64,000 bases of DNA from Chryseobacterium suipulveris (GTDB lineage: Bacteria; Bacteroidota; Bacteroidia; Flavobacteriales; Weeksellaceae), in contig NZ_CP094532.1 in NCBI RefSeq assembly GCF_022811685.1, positions 1,017,501-1,081,500 on the forward strand. Direction: 5' to 3'. Every line of letters starts with the position of its first letter. The stretch's first letter is position 1. Below are positions 41,715-51,470 of this stretch, piece after piece. Below the pieces are notes generated by a model that did no database searches, had not been told where the DNA came from, and worked only from the letters and a program-made list of their open reading frames with translations. Both the position numbers and the translations under genes were made by a program.

Positions 41715-43514
41715 TTAATTGCCGAAATTTACGAAATGTGGCACATCGGTCGAAAAAGAACTGATCGGAAAGTAGTCGCTTCTGTACTGGTTGAAGTCGA
41801 ACCCAGGTTTGTTGTCGAGCGGAAGTTTCGGGTAATACATAAAGGAAACCTGGATCCTGTTGAACACCAGAAACGGATTGTAGATCAGCATTCCGACTCC
41901 GACTTTGGTTTGAGTGGGCGCACTGAAAAGTGAGTTTCCGTTTTGGGAAAGCCAGCCGAAAGCGGTCGTGAGATAAGGATTGAAATGGAAGTTTTTCCAG
42001 GTTTTATTGATGAAAAACTGCATCTGGTATCGCAGAATGAGCTTCTTCGTTCCGATGAAATCCCCGCTGAACATCGGGAACTCGTCTGCCGCGGAAAGAT
42101 TAATTCTGTCTTTGTACGAGTAATTGTAGTGCTGGTTTCCGATCGCGAGTGTGGGTGAGAAAAAATGGCGAACCCTCGCAAATTTCCAGTTTTGCAGTGG
42201 GGTGAAGTAGGTTCCGTCAATCCGGAATTCGTCGCGGTTCTGTTTTTCGTCGTGGAAAAATCTTCCGTATTGCGCTTTGACATTGAAGAATCCCCAATCC
42301 GTAAATTCCCCCAAAGACGCAGAAATGCCGCCATAAGGAACAATTTCTTTTCCCTCAATGACGATTCCGGAGGTCAAGCCCAAAGATTTTCCGAACGGAA
42401 TATCTTCAGGAAGTTCGTATTGGAAGACGTTTTTGTGTACACGGTATTGTCGGTCGGTGTAAACAGCGGAAGCCAAAATGCTGTTCGAAGTTCTGAAAAA
42501 GCTGTTGTTGTAAACTTCCGGCGAATCTTTGTACTGGTAATTCTGAAACCTGCCCAAAACCGCAATGTTCTTAGAAATCCTGCCGTCATCTTCTCTCTTT
42601 AATGGAAACTGGTAACCTCCCCACCAATCCTGGCGGTAAACCTTGATCTGGACTTCCGGGAAAGGATAGGTGTTTTCCAACGGCAGTGCAACTTTTCTTT
42701 TAAAATATTCGAACGCAAAACCTCCTGCCCATCGAGTAAGCGGCGAGAAAAATCCGCGGGTCGCACTGAAACCGATTCTCTCGTTGTTTACAAAATCTCT
42801 TTCGCCTAAAATCGTGGCGTCGATAAAGCTGCCGAAAAGATTGTTTGCGGTATAACTTCCGAAAACGTGGTCCTGTTTTTCCTTAAAATTTCTGGTGTAG
42901 TACAGGTTCACTTCATCACCTAACCCCATGAAATTCTGCTCGAGAATTCCCAAGCCGATTTTGCTTCCCGAAAAACTCAGCTGAGGTTTCAAGCTCCAAG
43001 AATCGAGAACTCTCACGCGAACATCCACCGAATCTTTCGTCGAAGTACTGTCGATTACTCGAATATCGACGCGGTTTACAAAAGGTTTAGTACGGAGCAA
43101 TCGTTCGGATTCGTAAATTTTTTGCGGATCATATTCTTCCCCTTTCTTAAACATCAGGTAATTTTTCACGGTCGATTTTCGGGAATCAATATGCACTTTT
43201 TCGGCGAGTCGGTCGTACCATTTCGAATCTTCCTGTCGCTGTTCCTTCGTGTAACCGAACGGATCGATGGTTTCGATTTTAGTATTTCTGATGAATTTTC
43301 CCTTGTAGTTGTTCTCAGTATTTTTTTTAATGGCAGAACTTACCGATGCGGAATCGGCTTCTCTTCTGAAAATAAAGCGGTGCAGAAATTTGGTGACTTT
43401 TCTTTTGTCTGAGAATTCTTCGATTTTGGTGTACAGCGAATCTTTTTTCTCCTGCGCCGAAACAGTGGAAAAACTCAACAATAACAAAAAGAAAAAAAAG
43501 AATTTTAGTTTCAA
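41715..43514 (-). CDS. POTRA/beta-barrel outer membrane protein (BamA/TamA-like)
   Basis: The 599-residue secreted protein (signal MKLKFFFFFLLLLSFSTVSA) has one POTRA-like segment near residues 115-175 (YLMFKKGEEYDPQKIYESER, then LLRTKPFVNRVDIRV). This is followed by a long series of amphipathic beta strands, as in surface-antigen (Omp85-like) barrels. The classic BamA VRGF/IRGF motif is not obvious. It ends in FVNFGN, near a terminal aromatic. It probably inserts or exports proteins or lipids at the outer membrane. It is not the main BamA, which normally has five POTRA domains. Confidence 0.72.
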   Translation of the reverse strand: MKLKFFFFFLLLLSFSTVSAQEKKDSLYTKIEEFSDKRKVTKFLHRFIFRREADSASVSSAIKKNTENNYKGKFIRNTKIETIDPFGYTKEQRQEDSKWYDRLAEKVHIDSRKSTVKNYLMFKKGEEYDPQKIYESERLLRTKPFVNRVDIRVIDSTSTKDSVDVRVRVLDSWSLKPQLSFSGSKIGLGILEQNFMGLGDEVNLYYTRNFKEKQDHVFGSYTANNLFGSFIDATILGERDFVNNERIGFSATRGFFSPLTRWAGGFAFEYFKRKVALPLENTYPFPEVQIKVYRQDWWGGYQFPLKREDDGRISKNIAVLGRFQNYQYKDSPEVYNNSFFRTSNSILASAVYTDRQYRVHKNVFQYELPEDIPFGKSLGLTSGIVIEGKEIVPYGGISASLGEFTDWGFFNVKAQYGRFFHDEKQNRDEFRIDGTYFTPLQNWKFARVRHFFSPTLAIGNQHYNYSYKDRINLSAADEFPMFSGDFIGTKKLILRYQMQFFINKTWKNFHFNPYLTTAFGWLSQNGNSLFSAPTQTKVGVGMLIYNPFLVFNRIQVSFMYYPKLPLDNKPGFDFNQYRSDYFPISSFSTDVPHFVNFGN

Positions 43515-43575
43515 AGAAAAAAGGTTTGGGAAACGGTTATCAATAAATAAGCCAATATAGTACGGGTTTTTTTAT

Positions 43576-44158
43576 CGCAACGAACGCAACGAAAAATTTA
43601 ACAAAATTACTCCATATTTCAAGAGCCAAGGCATTTTATTTAGCAGAGAAAGACAAAAACTTCATGATAACCTATTACAAAAGGCATCATTCTTTTTAGT
43701 AAAAGCTTTTTGCAATTGCTCTTTGTCTATCTTCAATAAGCGATAGGGCCTTTCCATCAATCTTTTTATTAATGAATGGAATCGGCGAATCTGCGATTTG
43801 TTTAGCTTATCAATGCAGCACGAAAATTAATTTAGCTTTGTTTGGCGTTGCGAGAATTCTTAGCAAATTAATAGATTGTGCAATCCAATGAATGCACCTG
43901 CAATGCTCAAAATCTCGCAAGGCAATACAAGGAAAATCATTCTGCATTGCGCACTTTTTAAAGACAAACAAAGGCGCTTATGCTTAGCCAAGATAAACAA
44001 TGTTTTTTTTCCACGTTAATTTCTTTGTCTGTCTGAAAAATAAGCGTTAGCGCCTTTGTCTAGCCTAAAAGCAGATTGATGTGGAAGAAAAATCTTTGTT
44101 TGGCGTTGCGAGAATTTTTCAACGCAACGAGCGCAACGAAAAATTTAGCAAGATTACT
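43576..44158. repeat. 583-bp non-coding block bounded by 36-bp direct repeats
   Basis: The 36-bp sequences 43576-43611 and 44123-44158 agree at 33 positions (both contain GCGCAACG or ACGCAACG then AAAAATTTA). The right copy abuts the stop codon of the UbiA-like gene. Inside are the 27-bp core shared with 37951-37977 and two copies of TTTGGCGTTGCGAGAATT (near 43838 and 44100). No open reading frame with convincing composition was found in the 644-bp gap 43515-44158. Confidence 0.75.
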
Positions 44159-44920
44159 TTATTTCAAATCAATTTTAGTTAGCCAATACAGAATCAGAGG
44201 CAGTCCGCTCAAACTTTCAACCCAGAAAGAAAAATATGATTCCCGGTTGGAGTTTTCTGAAAAATAGATAAGGATGAAGGTTAAGGTTGAAGTTAAGAAG
44301 AAGACGAATGCAAAGTCGGTGTTCAAAAAGAATATCGCAATCATCAAACTTGCAAAAACCAAAACATAAGCAAAGTATTTCGTGTTCTGAACCCCGATTA
44401 ATCTTGGAAAAGTTACGACATCATCCACATCCATATCACGGATGTCGAAAGGTAAAACGAGTGCAGTGATAAAAAATAAACTGATCAGGAAAATACTGAA
44501 ATGAAATTCGGGCAAGATCAGCCAGGAATTGATCAAAGCCCACGTTAATCCTACATAAAACACCTTAAATAAAGGAATTTTTCTCACGAAGGAATCCAGA
44601 AAAGAACTGTTGTACAAAAGTCCCAAAACCACGATGACCAACCATTTGAAAATACGGATTTCGTTATGGTTAAGAAAAATTAATATCATGGATGCGATTC
44701 CAAATATCACATTGATAATCAGTATTTTATTAAATAGCCGATGTTTTTGGTATTTGGTGTAAAGATAACCGCTGAAATAGGTGATATAGATCAAAACCAC
44801 CGTCGGAAAACGGAATATATTTTGCTCGTACATGAAAAAAACGGCAAACAGTGTTCCCATCAAAGCGACAAGAATCTGACTCTCGACCACATATTTTTTT
44901 AGTAACTTTAATGTCTGCAT
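44159..44920 (-). CDS. UbiA-like prenyltransferase family membrane protein
   Basis: This 253-residue integral membrane protein has seven to eight helices. The second UbiA Asp-rich motif is recognisable in LPFDIRDMDVDDVVTFPRLI near residue 157. The first motif, usually N-D-x-x-D, is not evident; the equivalent region reads SGYLYTKYQKHRLF. It is therefore either a diverged UbiA enzyme or a non-catalytic relative. A TAAATTTG box lies upstream of the ATG. Confidence 0.65.
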   Translation of the reverse strand: MQTLKLLKKYVVESQILVALMGTLFAVFFMYEQNIFRFPTVVLIYITYFSGYLYTKYQKHRLFNKILIINVIFGIASMILIFLNHNEIRIFKWLVIVVLGLLYNSSFLDSFVRKIPLFKVFYVGLTWALINSWLILPEFHFSIFLISLFFITALVLPFDIRDMDVDDVVTFPRLIGVQNTKYFAYVLVFASLMIAIFFLNTDFAFVFFLTSTLTFILIYFSENSNRESYFSFWVESLSGLPLILYWLTKIDLK

Positions 44921-44927
44921 TCTGCAA

Positions 44928-44935
44928 CAAATTTA
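44928..44935 (-). promoter_or_regulatory. putative -7 promoter box TAAATTTG
   Basis: On the minus strand TAAATTTG lies seven bases before the UbiA-like ATG. Confidence 0.45.
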
Positions 44936-45016
44936 ACCAATTCTCACATTTGAAATCCATACAGTACTGACTGCGCCACATCTGTTTTTGGTGCCTCCAT
45001 CTTCAAAAAAAGCTTT

Positions 45017-48000
45017 ATGAAAAAATTTACGCAACTTTTCGTGGTTTTTCTTTTCCTGGTTTCTTTCACCCCAATTTTCGGGCAAAAATATTATGACGAC
45101 CAGTGGAAGAAAATCGAAAATAATTACAAGCAGGGTTTGTACAAATCCAACCTCCCCATTATTTTAGAAATCCAAAAAACCGCTATGAAAGAAAGCAACG
45201 CCGTGCAGCTAATCAAGTCGCTGAAAGCGGAATTCAGTATCGTGAACCAAACCGTGGATGATCCCCAAAACGACGCTTCAACGCAGTTTTTCAAAAAATT
45301 ATCCGAACTCGATCAATCGCTGAAAGGGGAGGATAAATGGATTTACCAGGTGCTTTTGGGAGAGTTTTTTCACGATTACTACCGACAGAATCAATGGAGG
45401 ATCAACCAAAGAACCTATATCGACAATCAGGATTTTACAAAGATCGAGACCTGGAGCAAACTCGACTTCAAAAATTATCTGACCAAGCATTTTGCAGATT
45501 TGGAAAGCAATAAAGCGGAACTGCAAAAGATTTCGATGGACCGCTACAAAGCAATTTTTCACAGAACGGAAGATTTGGAATATTTCCCGACACTTTACGA
45601 ATGGAATGCAGTGAAAGAGATTGATTTCCTGAGCAATGAAGAACTTTTCACACCCAACGAACTGAAGGTGAACCATCCGAAAATCAATTCGGTTTATGAT
45701 GAGGTCATTGCCAAAAATAGTGGAAATTCAAAGTTGTATTTTCAACATCAAAAACTCGATTACAACTGTACTGCAACGAAATGTAAAGACCGACTTGCAC
45801 AACTGCAGAATCTTTACAATTCCGCTCCGGAAAGTGATTACAAGGTAATGTTGATAGCGGATATCATTGATGAACTCACACAAAAACAAAAATATACGGA
45901 AGCTTTGACTTGGGTAAATACCGCAAAAAATCAGTACTCGAAATCCAAGTTTCTGAATAATATTCTGAACCGTGAAAATGCGATCGTCAATCCGTCGCTC
46001 ACGATTTATTTCGAAACCCACACCCAACCTAATTTGCCGATCCATTTGGTGGCAGATGCGAAAAACGTTAACCAGTTTTCGCTGAATATTTATGAGGTGA
46101 AAAGCGACATCACCAATTTTCTGAGGTACGTGTCCAATTCCTACGACAAAAATTTCTTCGCTGCAGTGAAAAAAACTTTGGTGAGAAAGGAAAGTTTTGA
46201 TCTTCAGGATTTAAAGGATTTTAAAAACCATAAAACTTCCCTCGAAATCAAGCCGCTCCCATCGGGAATTTATATGGCGGAATATGTCGTGGAAAACGCG
46301 ATTCAGGAACATTTTTATTTCATCGCGACCAATTCCAGGGTGATTTACAACAAGAAAAATGAGCGGAAAATCTCCGAGAACCAACTGAAATTAGTCAACC
46401 GCGAAAACGGGAATTCCATTCCAAGCGAAGGATTGAAACTTTATGAATATTCAAGAGGAACCGCGGTAAATAATTTTTCTCTGAATACCGACGGTTCGGC
46501 AATTTTTCAGCTTCCTGAGTCCAGAGACAAAAACTATTACCGTTTCTACCTCGTGCAGCAACCGAAAACCAATGATTTCAATCTGATCCAGGTTTACGGA
46601 AACCAGTATTATGACGAGGATTACGTAAACCGATCTCGAAGTTCGGCACAGATTTTTTTAGACCGGGCGATTTACCGACCCGGACAAACCGTCTATTTCA
46701 AAGTCATCAACACGCAGCTTTTAAACAAAAAGGAAAGCGTTGCTGCAGGAATTTCGCAGAAGATTTCGCTTCACGACGCGAATGGCGAGGAAATTTCCTC
46801 ACAGAATTTTACCACCAACGAATTCGGCTCCTACAACGGGACATTTACACTTCCGACAGGAAAACTCAACGGACAGTTTTCTCTGCAAATCCACGGAAAC
46901 AGGGTGGATTCCTACAAAGATTTCAGGGTTGAAGAATATAAAAGACCGAAATTCGAAGTGAATTTTGAGCCCATCAAAAATGAGTACAAATATGGCGAAA
47001 CCATCGAACTGAAAGGAAAGGCGACGACTTTTTCGGGAATTCCGCTGAGCAATGCATCGGTCAATTATGAAATCAAAAAACGCAATATCCGATGGATGTA
47101 TTTTTGGTGGTTTCCGCGCGGAGACGATAATGAAAACTCGATTCTTGGCGAAGTGAAAACCAATGAAAAAGGTGAATTTACCATCAAAGTCGATTTGAAA
47201 AAAGATGAAACCTTGGAGGGAATCCAGATCGACAATTACGAAATCAACGCATCGGTGACCGACATCAACGGTGAAACGCAGTCTGCCGTGAAAAATGTGA
47301 AGGTTGCGTCGGTTTCGCATTACATCACAACTGATGATATTAAAGATACCTTTACCGATGAGCCAATAAAAGTGCAGGTCGAAACCAAGAATTACAACGA
47401 CCAAAATCTGCAAAAAAGTTACACTGCAAAGCTTTCAAAACTCAAGCAACCGGATCGGGTTTTGCGCGATAATTTCAAATCCCAGATTCAGGATTTGCCA
47501 AAGTTTTCGAAATCTGGATTCATACAAAAGTTCCCGCACGATCTGTATGACAAGAACGATCTGCCCGAAAACTGGAAAGTGGAGAAAGTGGTTTTCGACC
47601 GTGTTGAAAATCAAACAAATTCAAACGATGTCAAACAACCTCAAACTTTAGAATTAGGCAAGTTGGATGCAGGAACCTACAAGTTGGAACTCTTCAATAT
47701 CGAAGGAAAAGACACCATTAAAACAGAAAAAATTTTTGATGTCTTCGACAGAAAATCATTGGCGGTTTCCCAAAAACCTTTCTTAAAAGTCGTTCAGCCA
47801 AAACTGGAATTCAAAAGGGAAGAGAAAGCGAAAATTTATGTGTATTCCGCAATTCCAAATTCGATGGTTACGGTGTATGTTCAAAATGGAAACGGCGAAA
47901 CTGTGACCGAACAGAAAACCTTGAAAAATGGAGTTTTGGAGTATGAGGTTTCGTTCCCGAAAGATGAAAGCATCGATCAGGTGAATGTTCAGTTCCAGTT

Positions 48001-50929
48001 GGTCGCGTTCAACGATGTGCAGACGGAAACTGTCAATTTGAAAATCGCTTCCGACAAAAAGCCGTTACGCATCGAAACGGTCACCTTCCGCGATAAGCTT
48101 TTACCGAACGAAAAAGAAAAATGGACAGTGAAGATTTTGGGCGACCAAAACGAAAAAATCAATGCCGAAGTTTTGGCGAATATGTACGACAAGTCTTTGG
48201 ACAATTTTGCCGCGAATAGCTATTACTGGCAAAAGCTTTACCAGAAATTATTTATTCTGAATAATTATTCAATCCGCGAAAACCTTGCGCAGGAATATTA
48301 CAGCAAACGCTCAAGATATCTAAATCAGAAGGGAATCAGTTTCCCTGAATTCAATTGGTTTGATGGTGGAATTGCATCTTCGGGATTGGCAAGAATTACG
48401 CCGCAAGTAGAAACTGCGGGTGGAATCAGAAACCAAAGCGGAATTAAAGATGCAAATTATTCTGCACCACCAGCACCGATGCGCACGATGGCAAAAGCGG
48501 AAGTGGCGATGGATGCAGGGATTGACAGTGCGGTTTCAGCAAAAGTCGCAGGAGTTGAAATTGCACCAAAAGAAAACTTGGAAAAAATCCCAGTCCGTCA
48601 AAACCTGAATGAAACCGCCTTTTTCTATCCGAATCTGATGACGGACAAAGACGGAAATGTGAATTTTGAATTTACTTCGCCCGAAGCGTTGACGCAGTGG
48701 AAAATGATGTTTTTGGCACACACCAAAGATGCAAGAAGCGCCTATCTGGAAAAAGAGGTCGTAACGCAGAAGGAATTTTCAGTAAATCCGAATTATCCGA
48801 GATTTTTGAGCGAAGGTGACGAGATTAATCTTCAGACAAAACTCTCAAGTCTCGTGGCGAAGTCTTTGAACGGCTACGCCAATTTACAGATTTTGGATGC
48901 CTTTACAAACGAAGATATTACAGAAAAATTTGGAATCAGCCAACTAACGCAAACTGCAGGCTATAACATCACCAATCCTTTTTCATTAAATGAGAATGGA
49001 AATACAGTAGTGAACTGGAAACTTCGTGTTCCGAACGATGTTTCTTCTATTATTTTAAAAATCGTGGCGAAAGCAGGCGAATTTTCCGACGGCGAACAGA
49101 AAGCAATCGCCGTTTTGCCTAACCGAATGTTGGTAACCGACGCGGTTCCGATTTTTGTGAAAGAAGGTCAAACCAAGACTTTCGTGCTTGAAAATTTAGC
49201 CAAAAATACTTCGAAAACGGCAACCAATTTTGCCAATACGCTGGAACTCACAACCAACCCGATTTGGGAAATTATGTTTGCTTTGCCGAGTTTGAAAAAC
49301 GACACCAACAATTCTGCAGATGTGGTTTTCAACAAATGGTTTGCCGATGTTCTGGCTTCCGAAATCTTCAAAGCCAACCCGAAAATGAAAACCGTTTTCG
49401 ACGAGTATCAAAGCAAAGGTTTGCTGACTTCCAACCTCGAAAAAAATCAGGAACTGAAACAGCTGCTTTTAGAGGAAACTCCGTGGGTTTTGCAAAGCAA
49501 AAATGAAACGGAACAGATGGAAAAACTGGCGCGGATTTTCGATGCCAACACCATGCGGAACTCCATTAATAATGATTGGAGCGATCTGGTAAAACTTCAG
49601 AATCCCGATGGTGGATTTTCGTGGTATCAAGGTTATCCGAGTTCGTATTACACCTCGCTCTACATCCTGAAAAATCTCGGAAGAATTAACGAATGGCTGA
49701 AAGGAAACGTGGCAGATTACCAAAGTTCCGACCAGAAAAAAATGGTCGCAAAACTGGTGAATTATGTCGATACAGAAGTGCATAAATACTGGGAAATCGA
49801 CAAGGAAAGAGTTTGGAACAACCACGTTCTGGATTATCTTGACACCCGTCATTATTGGGAAAACCAGTATCCGCTGAAAGGAAAGGGTGCAACGCTGAAA
49901 AATTTAGTCATCAAAAAAGCACCATCTGCGAAAATTACCGACTTCACCTTCTTCGGACTGCACCGTGCCGCGAAACTGTTCGATGACTACAAACTCACGA
50001 ATCTGTCGAACAAACTCATGGTTTATCTAAAGGAAACCTCGACCCAGAGCGAAACACAGGGAATTTACTGGAAACAGAACCTGAACGATTGGGGATGGTA
50101 TTCGTCTAAAACCGTGAATCACTCCGGAGCTTTGGAAGCATTCCAGAAACTGAAACCGAATGATCAGAACTTCATCGAAGAAATGAAAATCTGGCTCGTT
50201 ACCCAAAAAGAAGTCAACAGTTGGGGCAGTTCGCGCGGAACAGCGGAAGTAATCTACACGATTCTGAATTCAGGAAAATCCTGGACTTCCAACGACAGCG
50301 ACCAAGCCACGATTGTTTGGGGCGGAAAAACCCTCGAAAACTTCGACAAGAAAGCGACGGGATATGTAAAAACTTCCGTGAAACCTGAAAATGTCGACAA
50401 AAATCTGGGAACGGTCACCGTAACAAAACCTGGTCCCGGAATTGTACAGGGTGGACTTTTCTGGCAGTATTATGAGGATTTGGATAAGATCAAATCAACA
50501 GAAACCTACATTTCCATCACCAAGGAACTGTATCGAAAAGTGAAAACCGCAAACGGAGAGGAGCTGCAAAAAATCACTCCACAAACTCCGCTGAAAGTCG
50601 GCGACAAAGTGACCGTGAGAATGATTCTGAACACCGACCGAAATATGGAATTCATCCACATCAAAGACATGAGAGCGGCAGGTTTTGAGCCACTGAAAGC
50701 TTTGTCTGGTTACGAATGGAAAAACGGTTTGGGTTATTACCAAAGCACCAAAGATGCTTCGACCAACTTCTACATCCAGTACATGCCGAAAGGAAAATAT
50801 GTGTTCGAGTACGACTACATCTGCAACGCATCGGGTACGTTCAGCAACGGAATCACTACGCTGCAAAACTATTACGCACCACAGATGAACGCGCATACGC
50901 AGGGAACGAGGGTGACGATCGCTGAATAA
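45017..50929 (+). CDS. bacterial alpha-2-macroglobulin family protein
   Basis: This 1970-residue secreted protein (signal ending PIFGQ) belongs to the large bacterial alpha-2-macroglobulin family, thought to trap proteases that reach the periplasm or surface. After an N-terminal helical region come MG domains, including MG2 (AQIFLDRAIYRPGQTVYFKV near residue 539). The A2M block ETAFFYPNLMTDKDGNVNF lies near residue 1199, and a helical toroid contains LQNPDGGFSWYQGYPSSYY near residue 1528. The thioester motif C-G-E-Q is absent, so it cannot couple covalently by that chemistry. Residues about 864-878 come from a minisatellite inserted in the frame. It is a single-gene transcript with a terminator. 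Confidence 0.9.
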   Translation: MKKFTQLFVVFLFLVSFTPIFGQKYYDDQWKKIENNYKQGLYKSNLPIILEIQKTAMKESNAVQLIKSLKAEFSIVNQTVDDPQNDASTQFFKKLSELDQSLKGEDKWIYQVLLGEFFHDYYRQNQWRINQRTYIDNQDFTKIETWSKLDFKNYLTKHFADLESNKAELQKISMDRYKAIFHRTEDLEYFPTLYEWNAVKEIDFLSNEELFTPNELKVNHPKINSVYDEVIAKNSGNSKLYFQHQKLDYNCTATKCKDRLAQLQNLYNSAPESDYKVMLIADIIDELTQKQKYTEALTWVNTAKNQYSKSKFLNNILNRENAIVNPSLTIYFETHTQPNLPIHLVADAKNVNQFSLNIYEVKSDITNFLRYVSNSYDKNFFAAVKKTLVRKESFDLQDLKDFKNHKTSLEIKPLPSGIYMAEYVVENAIQEHFYFIATNSRVIYNKKNERKISENQLKLVNRENGNSIPSEGLKLYEYSRGTAVNNFSLNTDGSAIFQLPESRDKNYYRFYLVQQPKTNDFNLIQVYGNQYYDEDYVNRSRSSAQIFLDRAIYRPGQTVYFKVINTQLLNKKESVAAGISQKISLHDANGEEISSQNFTTNEFGSYNGTFTLPTGKLNGQFSLQIHGNRVDSYKDFRVEEYKRPKFEVNFEPIKNEYKYGETIELKGKATTFSGIPLSNASVNYEIKKRNIRWMYFWWFPRGDDNENSILGEVKTNEKGEFTIKVDLKKDETLEGIQIDNYEINASVTDINGETQSAVKNVKVASVSHYITTDDIKDTFTDEPIKVQVETKNYNDQNLQKSYTAKLSKLKQPDRVLRDNFKSQIQDLPKFSKSGFIQKFPHDLYDKNDLPENWKVEKVVFDRVENQTNSNDVKQPQTLELGKLDAGTYKLELFNIEGKDTIKTEKIFDVFDRKSLAVSQKPFLKVVQPKLEFKREEKAKIYVYSAIPNSMVTVYVQNGNGETVTEQKTLKNGVLEYEVSFPKDESIDQVNVQFQLVAFNDVQTETVNLKIASDKKPLRIETVTFRDKLLPNEKEKWTVKILGDQNEKINAEVLANMYDKSLDNFAANSYYWQKLYQKLFILNNYSIRENLAQEYYSKRSRYLNQKGISFPEFNWFDGGIASSGLARITPQVETAGGIRNQSGIKDANYSAPPAPMRTMAKAEVAMDAGIDSAVSAKVAGVEIAPKENLEKIPVRQNLNETAFFYPNLMTDKDGNVNFEFTSPEALTQWKMMFLAHTKDARSAYLEKEVVTQKEFSVNPNYPRFLSEGDEINLQTKLSSLVAKSLNGYANLQILDAFTNEDITEKFGISQLTQTAGYNITNPFSLNENGNTVVNWKLRVPNDVSSIILKIVAKAGEFSDGEQKAIAVLPNRMLVTDAVPIFVKEGQTKTFVLENLAKNTSKTATNFANTLELTTNPIWEIMFALPSLKNDTNNSADVVFNKWFADVLASEIFKANPKMKTVFDEYQSKGLLTSNLEKNQELKQLLLEETPWVLQSKNETEQMEKLARIFDANTMRNSINNDWSDLVKLQNPDGGFSWYQGYPSSYYTSLYILKNLGRINEWLKGNVADYQSSDQKKMVAKLVNYVDTEVHKYWEIDKERVWNNHVLDYLDTRHYWENQYPLKGKGATLKNLVIKKAPSAKITDFTFFGLHRAAKLFDDYKLTNLSNKLMVYLKETSTQSETQGIYWKQNLNDWGWYSSKTVNHSGALEAFQKLKPNDQNFIEEMKIWLVTQKEVNSWGSSRGTAEVIYTILNSGKSWTSNDSDQATIVWGGKTLENFDKKATGYVKTSVKPENVDKNLGTVTVTKPGPGIVQGGLFWQYYEDLDKIKSTETYISITKELYRKVKTANGEELQKITPQTPLKVGDKVTVRMILNTDRNMEFIHIKDMRAAGFEPLKALSGYEWKNGLGYYQSTKDASTNFYIQYMPKGKYVFEYDYICNASGTFSNGITTLQNYYAPQMNAHTQGTRVTIAE
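47611..47650 (+). repeat. 10-bp TCAAACAACC-type minisatellite inside the alpha-2-macroglobulin gene
   Basis: Four head-to-tail units, TCAAACAAAT, TCAAACGATG, TCAAACAACC and TCAAACTTTA, encode QTNSNDVKQPQTL. The same unit fills intergenic blocks at 53833-53906 and, inverted, at 37718-37808 and 62395-62460. Confidence 0.8.
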
Positions 50930-50951
50930 AAAAATGTTTGAACATAAAATG

Positions 50952-50983
50952 AAATCCACTTCACTAATGAGGTGGATTTTTTT
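50952..50983 (+). terminator. intrinsic terminator after the alpha-2-macroglobulin gene
   Basis: AAATCCAC and GTGGATTT pair around a 12-base loop and are followed by a T-run. Confidence 0.8.
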
Positions 50984-51007
50984 AATATATTTAACAAAAA
51001 TACTCCC

Positions 51008-51394
51008 ATGAATACAAAATTTGCTTTTTTCATTCTGAAACTTCCCATGGCAATGAGCATGTTGGGACATGGCCTGGTTCGGTTGCCAAAGCTTAATTCC
51101 TTTGCTGAAGGAATGGCTGAACAGTTCAAGGATTCAATGCTTCCCGATTTTCTGGTGCTGCCTTTCGGTTATTTGCTTCAGCTGGTCGAGTTGGTCATCG
51201 GAATTCTTTTGCTGACCAATTGGCAAACCAAAAACACGATTTACGCAGGTTTGCTTACGATGGCATTGCTGATTTTCGGAAGTTCGATGATTGAGAATTG
51301 GGGAGCGATTACCGCACAGTTGGTTCATGCGATTTACTTCGCAGTTATGTTTTATTTTTTGACAAAAAATGAATTAGCAACTCATCCAGCGTGA
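51008..51394 (+). CDS. DoxX-like membrane protein
   Basis: This 128-residue four-helix membrane protein resembles the DoxX/DoxD-like family (MSMLGHGLVRLPKLNSF, LPFGYLLQLVELVIGILLLT). Members sit in the inner membrane, and some link to sulfur oxidation or redox stress, but most have no defined role. I start at the ATG at 51008; an in-frame upstream start falls in the preceding terminator. Confidence 0.75.
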   Translation: MNTKFAFFILKLPMAMSMLGHGLVRLPKLNSFAEGMAEQFKDSMLPDFLVLPFGYLLQLVELVIGILLLTNWQTKNTIYAGLLTMALLIFGSSMIENWGAITAQLVHAIYFAVMFYFLTKNELATHPA

Positions 51395-51470
51395 AAATTC
51401 CTATTTCATTAAAATCAAATAAACTTTAAAGGATTGCTTCCATAACCAAATGTCTTTCAAAAATATTCTT

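Noticed and set aside
43515..44158. Insertion sequence in the 644-bp gap
   Set aside because: Direct repeats bound the block, but no transposase frame or clear terminal inverted repeats were found.
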